Part shown: positions 59,664-64,000 of the stretch, piece after piece
Position numbering within the stretch: the first letter of the stretch is position 1
Layout: each line of letters starts with the position of its first letter
Assembly (NCBI RefSeq): GCF_002086285.1
Contig: NZ_MVHU01000007.1
Span: 1-64,000, forward strand
Direction of reading: 5' to 3'
DNA from: Mycolicibacter kumamotonensis
Lineage (GTDB): Bacteria > Actinomycetota > Actinomycetes > Mycobacteriales > Mycobacteriaceae
DNA length: 64,000 nucleotides
The notes under the pieces: model-generated
Told to the model about the DNA's origin: nothing
Database searches by the model: none
Seen by the model: only the letters and a program-made list of their open reading frames with translations
Made by a program: the position numbers and the translations under genes

Positions 59664-60732
59664 GGAAGCCGCGCATCAGCTCGGTCACCGCGCTGATCTG
59701 CCCGACCGGCACCCGCTCGTCGACGCAGTGCGCCAGGTTGGGATCGCCCGGGCCGTAGTTGACCGCGGGAATGCCGCGCGCGGCGAACCGGGACACGTCG
59801 GTCCAGCCGTACTTGGCCCGCACCTGTCCGTCCGCGGCGGCCACCAGCGCTGCGGCGGCGGGTGCGGTAAGCCCCGGCAGGGCGCCGGCCGCGGAGTCGG
59901 TCTGCTCGATCGTCACGTCCAGGCCGCCGAATACCTCCCGCACGTGGGCCAGCGCCGCCTCGGGGGTTTGGTCCGGGGCGAAGCGGAAGTTCACGGTCAC
60001 GCTCGCGGCATCGGGGATCACGTTGCCGGCCACCCCGCCGTCGATGCGCACCGCCGACAGGCCCTCGCGGTAGACACAGCCATCGATGTCGATGCTGCGC
60101 GGCTGGTAGGCGGCCAGTCGGTCCAGCACCGCCCCCAGCTTGTGGATCGCGTTGTCGCCCAGCCAAGACCGCGCCGAATGCGCCCGGGTGCCCGCCGCAC
60201 TGATCACCACCCGCAGCGTGCCCTGGCAGCCGGCCTCGATGTAGCCGCCGGTGGGCTCACCGAGGATGGCGAGGTCAGCCGCCAGCCAGTCGGCCAGGTT
60301 GCGTTCGATGCGGCCCAGCCCGTTAGCCGCCGCCTCGATCTCCTCGCAGTCATAGAACACGCACGTCAGGTCGTGCACGGGCTCGGTGAGAGTGGCGGCC
60401 AGGTGCAGGAAGACGGCGACACCGGATTTCATGTCAACGGTGCCGCAGCCGTGCAGCACGTCGCCTTCGGGGCCGGTGGTGGTGCGCCGACTGGGCAGGT
60501 TGCCGGCTGCCGGCACGGTGTCGAGGTGACCGGCCAGCAGCACCCGGGTCGGGCGGCCCAGGTTGGTGCGGGCCAGCACCGCGTCACCGTCGCGGACGAT
60601 CTCGAAACCGGAAGTCTGGGCCCGCAGCGCGGCTTCGACCTCGTCGGCGATCCGCGCTTCGTGCCGCGACTCGCTGGGGATGTCGACCAGCGCCGCGGTC
60701 AGCTCGATCGGGTCGGAGCGCAGATCCAGCAC
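59653..60732 (-). CDS. dapE: Succinyl-diaminopimelate desuccinylase DapE
   Basis: About 359 residues, an M20-type zinc hydrolase. Metal-ligand motifs are [11 protein letters not shown] (His and Asp near residues 69-71), [15 protein letters not shown] (Asp), the catalytic Glu pair in YDCEEIEA, and a final His in [11 protein letters not shown]. It removes succinate from N-succinyl-LL-diaminopimelate in the meso-DAP/lysine pathway, essential for peptidoglycan. GTG 60732 is marked by a TAGGCT -10 six bases upstream, so it is leaderless. It corresponds to Rv1202 and is divergent from dapD, which makes an upstream succinylated intermediate. Confidence 0.95.
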   Translation of the reverse strand: MLDLRSDPIELTAALVDIPSESRHEARIADEVEAALRAQTSGFEIVRDGDAVLARTNLGRPTRVLLAGHLDTVPAAGNLPSRRTTTGPEGDVLHGCGTVDMKSGVAVFLHLAATLTEPVHDLTCVFYDCEEIEAAANGLGRIERNLADWLAADLAILGEPTGGYIEAGCQGTLRVVISAAGTRAHSARSWLGDNAIHKLGAVLDRLAAYQPRSIDIDGCVYREGLSAVRIDGGVAGNVIPDAASVTVNFRFAPDQTPEAALAHVREVFGGLDVTIEQTDSAAGALPGLTAPAAAALVAAADGQVRAKYGWTDVSRFAARGIPAVNYGPGDPNLAHCVDERVPVGQISAVTELMRGFLSP

Positions 60733-60738
60733 GGACCC

Positions 60739-60744
60739 AGCCTA
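60739..60744 (-). promoter_or_regulatory. -10 box (TAGGCT) for leaderless dapE
   Basis: On the minus strand TAGGCT ends six bases before GTG 60732. It faces away from the dapD promoter at 60833, with the palindromic element between the two. Confidence 0.5.
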
Positions 60745-60763
60745 ATGGGTGCCGTCCCCACGC

Positions 60764-60821
60764 CGAGCAGACATAGAGTCGCACCGCCGGGGTCCTGAGC
60801 GTGCGGCTTTGCGTCTGCTCG
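60764..60821. repeat. 58-bp palindromic element between dapE and dapD
   Basis: CGAGCAGAC (60764-60772) and GTCTGCTCG (60813-60821) are perfect 9-bp arms; inside, CGCAC and GTGCG (60780-60784, 60801-60805) form a second pair. It recalls intergenic palindromes containing CGAGCAGACGCAAA that I have seen in other mycobacterial genomes. The genes around it are divergent, so it is not a terminator. Confidence 0.65.
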
Positions 60822-60832
60822 CGGGGGGAAAG

Positions 60833-60838
60833 TAGCCT
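60833..60838 (+). promoter_or_regulatory. -10 box (TAGCCT) for leaderless dapD
   Basis: TAGCCT ends seven bases before GTG 60846, no ribosome binding site. It selects this GTG over an upstream in-frame GTG at 60801, which lies inside the palindromic element. Confidence 0.6.
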
Positions 60839-60845
60839 GACCGGC

Positions 60846-61790
60846 GTGACTGGAGCTTCAGGCGTCGGCGTGGCGACGCTCGCCGCAGACGGATCGGTGC
60901 TCGACACCTGGTTTCCCGCACCGGAGTTGGGTGGCTCGGGCCAGCCCGGCACCACCCGCCTCGCCGGGGCCGACGTACCAGCCGACCTGGCCGGGCTGCT
61001 CGGGTGCGACGAGGACCGCGGCACCGAGACGGTGGCGGTACGCGTCGTCATCGGCTCACTCGCGGACAAGGCCGTCGACGCTTACGACGCCTACCTGCGG
61101 CTGCACCTGCTGTCGCACCGGCTGGTCGCACCGCACGGGCTCAATGCCGACGGGCTGTTCGGGGTGCTGACCAACGTGGTGTGGACCAACCACGGCCCCT
61201 GCGCCGTCGACGGCTTCGAGTCGACGCGGGCCCGGTTGCGCCGACGCGGCCCGGTGACCGTCTACGGGGTGGACAAGTTCCCGCGGATGGTCGACTACGT
61301 GCTGCCCTCGGGAGTGCGCATCGCCGACGCGGACCGGGTGCGCCTCGGCGCCCACCTGGCTCCGGGCACCACGGTGATGCACGAGGGATTCGTCAACTTC
61401 AACGCCGGCACGCTGGGCGCCTCGATGGTCGAGGGCCGCATCTCGGCCGGCGTAGTGGTCGGTGACGGCTCCGACGTCGGCGGCGGCGCGTCGATCATGG
61501 GCACGCTGTCCGGCGGTGGGACCCAGGTGATTTCGATCGGCAAGCGCTGTCTGCTGGGGGCGAACGCCGGGCTGGGCATCCCACTGGGCGACGACTGTGT
61601 GGTCGAAGCCGGGCTGTACGTCACCGCCGGAACCAAGGTCACCCTGCCCGACGGCAGCACGGCCAAGGCCCGCGATCTGGCCGGCTCGAACAACCTGCTG
61701 TTCCGCCGCAATTCGCAGACCGGCGCGGTGGAGGTGGTCGCCCGCGACGGTCAGGGCATCGCGCTCAACGAGGACCTGCACGCCAACTAG
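60846..61790 (+). CDS. dapD: Tetrahydrodipicolinate N-succinyltransferase DapD
   Basis: About 314 residues, a DapD of the actinobacterial type (Rv1201c, 317 residues). N-terminal [21 protein letters not shown], then [20 protein letters not shown] and the left-handed beta-helix with [19 protein letters not shown] and [20 protein letters not shown]. It succinylates tetrahydrodipicolinate from succinyl-CoA in the pathway to meso-DAP and lysine. The GTG start agrees with both the leaderless -10 and the Mtb protein. The dapD and MmpL stops share a CTAG at 61787-61790. Confidence 0.96.
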   Translation: MTGASGVGVATLAADGSVLDTWFPAPELGGSGQPGTTRLAGADVPADLAGLLGCDEDRGTETVAVRVVIGSLADKAVDAYDAYLRLHLLSHRLVAPHGLNADGLFGVLTNVVWTNHGPCAVDGFESTRARLRRRGPVTVYGVDKFPRMVDYVLPSGVRIADADRVRLGAHLAPGTTVMHEGFVNFNAGTLGASMVEGRISAGVVVGDGSDVGGGASIMGTLSGGGTQVISIGKRCLLGANAGLGIPLGDDCVVEAGLYVTAGTKVTLPDGSTAKARDLAGSNNLLFRRNSQTGAVEVVARDGQGIALNEDLHAN

Positions 61791-64000
61791 ACCAACGCCT
61801 GCTCCTTGGCGGGGTCCGCTCGGCTCGGTTGCGGCCAGGGCTGCGGAACCGGCCGGGGACGCACGATCTGCGGCCACCAGAACCAGCGTCCCAGCAGGGT
61901 CGCGACCGACGGTGTCATCAGGGACCGGACGATCAGGGTGTCGAAGAGCAGTCCCAGCCCGATGGTGGTGCCGACCTGGCCGATCACGATCAGTGCGCTG
62001 ACCGCCATGGAGGCCATGGTGAAGGCGAACACCAGGCCCGCGGCGGTGACCACGGCACCGGTTCCGACCATGGCGCGGATCAGCCCGGTGTGCAGGCCGA
62101 CGTGGATCTCCTCCTTGATCCGCGAGACCAGCAGCAGGTTGTAATCCGCGCCGACGGCAAGCAGCACGATGACCGACATCGGCAGCACCATCCAGTGCAG
62201 CGGGATGCCCACGATGTGTTGCCAGAGCAGGACTGACAGGCCGAACGCCGAGCCGAGACTGAGCACCACCGTGCCGACGATCACCGTCGCGGCGACCACG
62301 GCGCGGGTCAGCACCATCATGATGATGAAGATCAGGATCAGTGCGGCCGTCGCCACGATCAGCAAGTCGTAGTTGGCGCCCTGCTGCATGTCGTAGAACA
62401 TCGCGGCGCTGCCGCCGAGATAGATGCGGGCTCCCTCGAGCGGTGTCCCCTTGATCGCATCGGCAGCCGCGACCTTGAGCGCTTCGATGCGCGATATGCC
62501 CTCCGGTGTCAACGGATCACCCTGGTGAATGATGGTGAACCGCACCGCATGTCCGTCCGGCGACAGGAACAGCTTGATGCCGCGCTTGAAGTCGGCGGTG
62601 TCGAAGGCCTCCGGCGGGAGGTAGAACGAGTCGTCGTTCTTGGCGGCGTCGAACGCCTCTCCCATCGCGGTGGAATTGGCCTGCATCGCCATGTTCTGGT
62701 CCTGCTGGGCCTTCTGCACCTGGTACTGGTTGAGCAACGTCTGCTTCTGGTTCTTCATCGACTGGATCTGCGCCGGCATGACGGCGACCATCCGCGGCAT
62801 CAGCTCGGCCATGCGCTGCATGTCGGGCACGATCTCATCGAAGTCGGCAGACATGGTGTCCACGCCGTCCAGGGCGTCGAAGATCGAGCGCAAAGACCAG
62901 CAGATGGGGATGTCGAAGCAGTGCGGCTCCCAGTAGAAGTAGTTGCGGAACACCCGGAAGAAGTCGTCGAAATCGGCCATGTGGTTACGCATTTCGCCGA
63001 TGTCGACGGCCGTGTTGGACATCTTGTCGGCCATCCGCTGCGACACCTCGGCCAGGTCCTGCTGGATGTTCATCATCTCGGTCATCGAGTCGATGCTGGC
63101 CTGCAGATCGTCGGCCTGCTTGAGCAGGTTGTCCAGGTTGGTCTGCATGTAGTCGTTGTTCATCAGCTGGGCGGTGCCGCTCTGGCCGAGCGTGTAGGGG
63201 ATCGTCGAATGTTTGACCGGGTCCCCGTCGGGGCGGGTGATGGTCTGCACCTGGGCGATGCCGTGCACGTTCTTGAGGGCTTTGGCGATCTTGTCGATCA
63301 CCAGGAAGTCCGCCGGATTGCGCAGGTCCCGGTCGGTTTCGACCATCATCAAGTCCGGGTTCATCTTCGCCTGGGAGAAGTGCCGGAACGCCGCCGAGTA
63401 CCCCACGTTCGCCGCGACGTCGTCGGGCAGGTAGATGCGGTCGTTATAGCTGGTGTGGTAGCCGGGCAGCGCGAGCAGACCGATCAGCGCCGCCGCGACG
63501 GCGGCCACCAGAATCGCCCCGGGCCAGCGAACGGTGCTGGTGCCGACCCGGTGCCACCCGGACGAGCGGGTGAGGCGCTTGGGCTCGAGCACCCGACCGA
63601 AGCGACTGCACACCGCGATGACCGCGGGCCCCAGCGTCAAGGCCGCGGCGACCACGATCACCATGCCGATCGACAGCGGGAAGCCCATCGTCTGGAAGTA
63701 GGGCAGCCGGGTGAAGTGCAGGCAGAACGTGGCCCCGGCTATGGTCAGCCCGGAGGCCAACACCACATGCGCGGTGCCGTGGAACATGTTGTAGTAAGCG
63801 GCTTCTCGGTCCTCACCGGCTTTGCGCGCCTCCTGATAGCGACCGATCAGGAAGATCGCGTAGTCGGTGGATGCGGCGATGGCCAACGTCACCAGCATGT
63901 TGGTGGCGAAGGTCGTCAGGCCGAACAGGTTGTGGAATCCCAGGAATGCCACCAGTCCCCGGGCGGCCGATAGCTCGAGCACGACCATCACCAGCACGAT
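61787..64000 (-). CDS. MmpL-family RND transporter (MmpL4/5-like), N-terminus beyond the window
   Basis: At least 738 residues; the frame runs off the right edge, so the start and first transmembrane helix are missing. Near the visible N-terminus is [20 protein letters not shown], the first MMPL block with the proton-relay DY pair. A porter domain follows with [20 protein letters not shown] and a Gln/Asn/Met-rich coiled-coil insert (residues ~330-480 from the edge). The second block reads [17 protein letters not shown]. The pattern fits MmpL4/MmpL5, exporters of siderophores and lipids; a partner MmpS would be expected beyond the edge. It converges on dapD with a 4-bp CTAG overlap. Confidence 0.9.
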   Translation of the reverse strand: MVLVMVVLELSAARGLVAFLGFHNLFGLTTFATNMLVTLAIAASTDYAIFLIGRYQEARKAGEDREAAYYNMFHGTAHVVLASGLTIAGATFCLHFTRLPYFQTMGFPLSIGMVIVVAAALTLGPAVIAVCSRFGRVLEPKRLTRSSGWHRVGTSTVRWPGAILVAAVAAALIGLLALPGYHTSYNDRIYLPDDVAANVGYSAAFRHFSQAKMNPDLMMVETDRDLRNPADFLVIDKIAKALKNVHGIAQVQTITRPDGDPVKHSTIPYTLGQSGTAQLMNNDYMQTNLDNLLKQADDLQASIDSMTEMMNIQQDLAEVSQRMADKMSNTAVDIGEMRNHMADFDDFFRVFRNYFYWEPHCFDIPICWSLRSIFDALDGVDTMSADFDEIVPDMQRMAELMPRMVAVMPAQIQSMKNQKQTLLNQYQVQKAQQDQNMAMQANSTAMGEAFDAAKNDDSFYLPPEAFDTADFKRGIKLFLSPDGHAVRFTIIHQGDPLTPEGISRIEALKVAAADAIKGTPLEGARIYLGGSAAMFYDMQQGANYDLLIVATAALILIFIIMMVLTRAVVAATVIVGTVVLSLGSAFGLSVLLWQHIVGIPLHWMVLPMSVIVLLAVGADYNLLLVSRIKEEIHVGLHTGLIRAMVGTGAVVTAAGLVFAFTMASMAVSALIVIGQVGTTIGLGLLFDTLIVRSLMTPSVATLLGRWFWWPQIVRPRPVPQPWPQPSRADPAKEQALV

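Overview
The window is high-GC actinobacterial DNA from a mycobacterium (Mycobacterium sensu lato). The evidence is two PGRS-type Gly-rich proteins, lipoproteins LpqY, LpqZ and LprE, CYP130, a fused Kgd/SucA, GpgS, GlgM, a SigE/RseA/HtrA/TatB block and an MmpL. From about 2.3 kb to the right edge the gene order matches, in inverted orientation, what I remember of the M. tuberculosis Rv1259-to-Rv1201c region. Named Rv equivalents are from memory, not from a search. No rRNA, tRNA, CRISPR array, transposase or integrase was seen. No gap without a gene exceeds about 200 bases.

Layout. 0-9 kb is the most accessory part: the C-terminal part of a PGRS protein ending in an aspartic-protease (PecA-like) domain, a flavin monooxygenase paired with a family 5 uracil-DNA glycosylase, an IclR regulator divergent from an exported DUF1214-like protein across a perfect 22-bp palindrome, and an unknown lipoprotein. 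9-19 kb: FAD-linked oxidase, CYP130 with its TetR partner, acyltransferase, DEAD-box helicase, LprE, an MFS exporter with an odd acidic tail, and a small membrane protein. 19-28 kb: Kgd, an SDR, LpqZ, malic enzyme, malate dehydrogenase and CorA. 28-34 kb: the LpqY-SugABC trehalose importer, coupled to a SUFU-like gene. 34-40 kb: CoA-ester lyase, a soluble MgtE/CBS protein, DUF1003 protein, lytic transglycosylase and Mrp. 40-43.4 kb: the envelope-stress block tatB-htrA-rseA-sigE. 43.4-48 kb: O-methyltransferase, then a TetR-controlled ABC exporter operon. 48-52 kb: a PGRS/DUF2599 chimera, then glgC and glgM. 52-57 kb: a chain of tagA, a DivIVA-like gene, gpgS, folP2 and fadD6. 57-64 kb: LOG protein, a MalT-like ATPase without an HTH, dapE, dapD and a truncated MmpL.

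How the genes fit together. Kgd, malic enzyme and Mdh form a C4/2-oxoglutarate node. LpqY-SugABC recovers trehalose, while GlgC, GlgM and GpgS feed ADP-glucose, maltose-1-phosphate/alpha-glucan and methylglucose lipopolysaccharide synthesis. SigE, RseA and HtrA handle envelope stress. DapD and DapE supply meso-diaminopimelate.

Regulation. Many genes have a TANNNT -10 hexamer ending 6-8 nt before the start codon, the layout expected for leaderless transcripts. Small sequence elements that the genes do not explain include the 5227-5248 palindrome, overlapping inverted repeats at cyp130, a 15-bp-period tandem repeat of CCTTATAAGAAT between sigE and rseA, and intergenic palindromic elements repeated at three to four loci.
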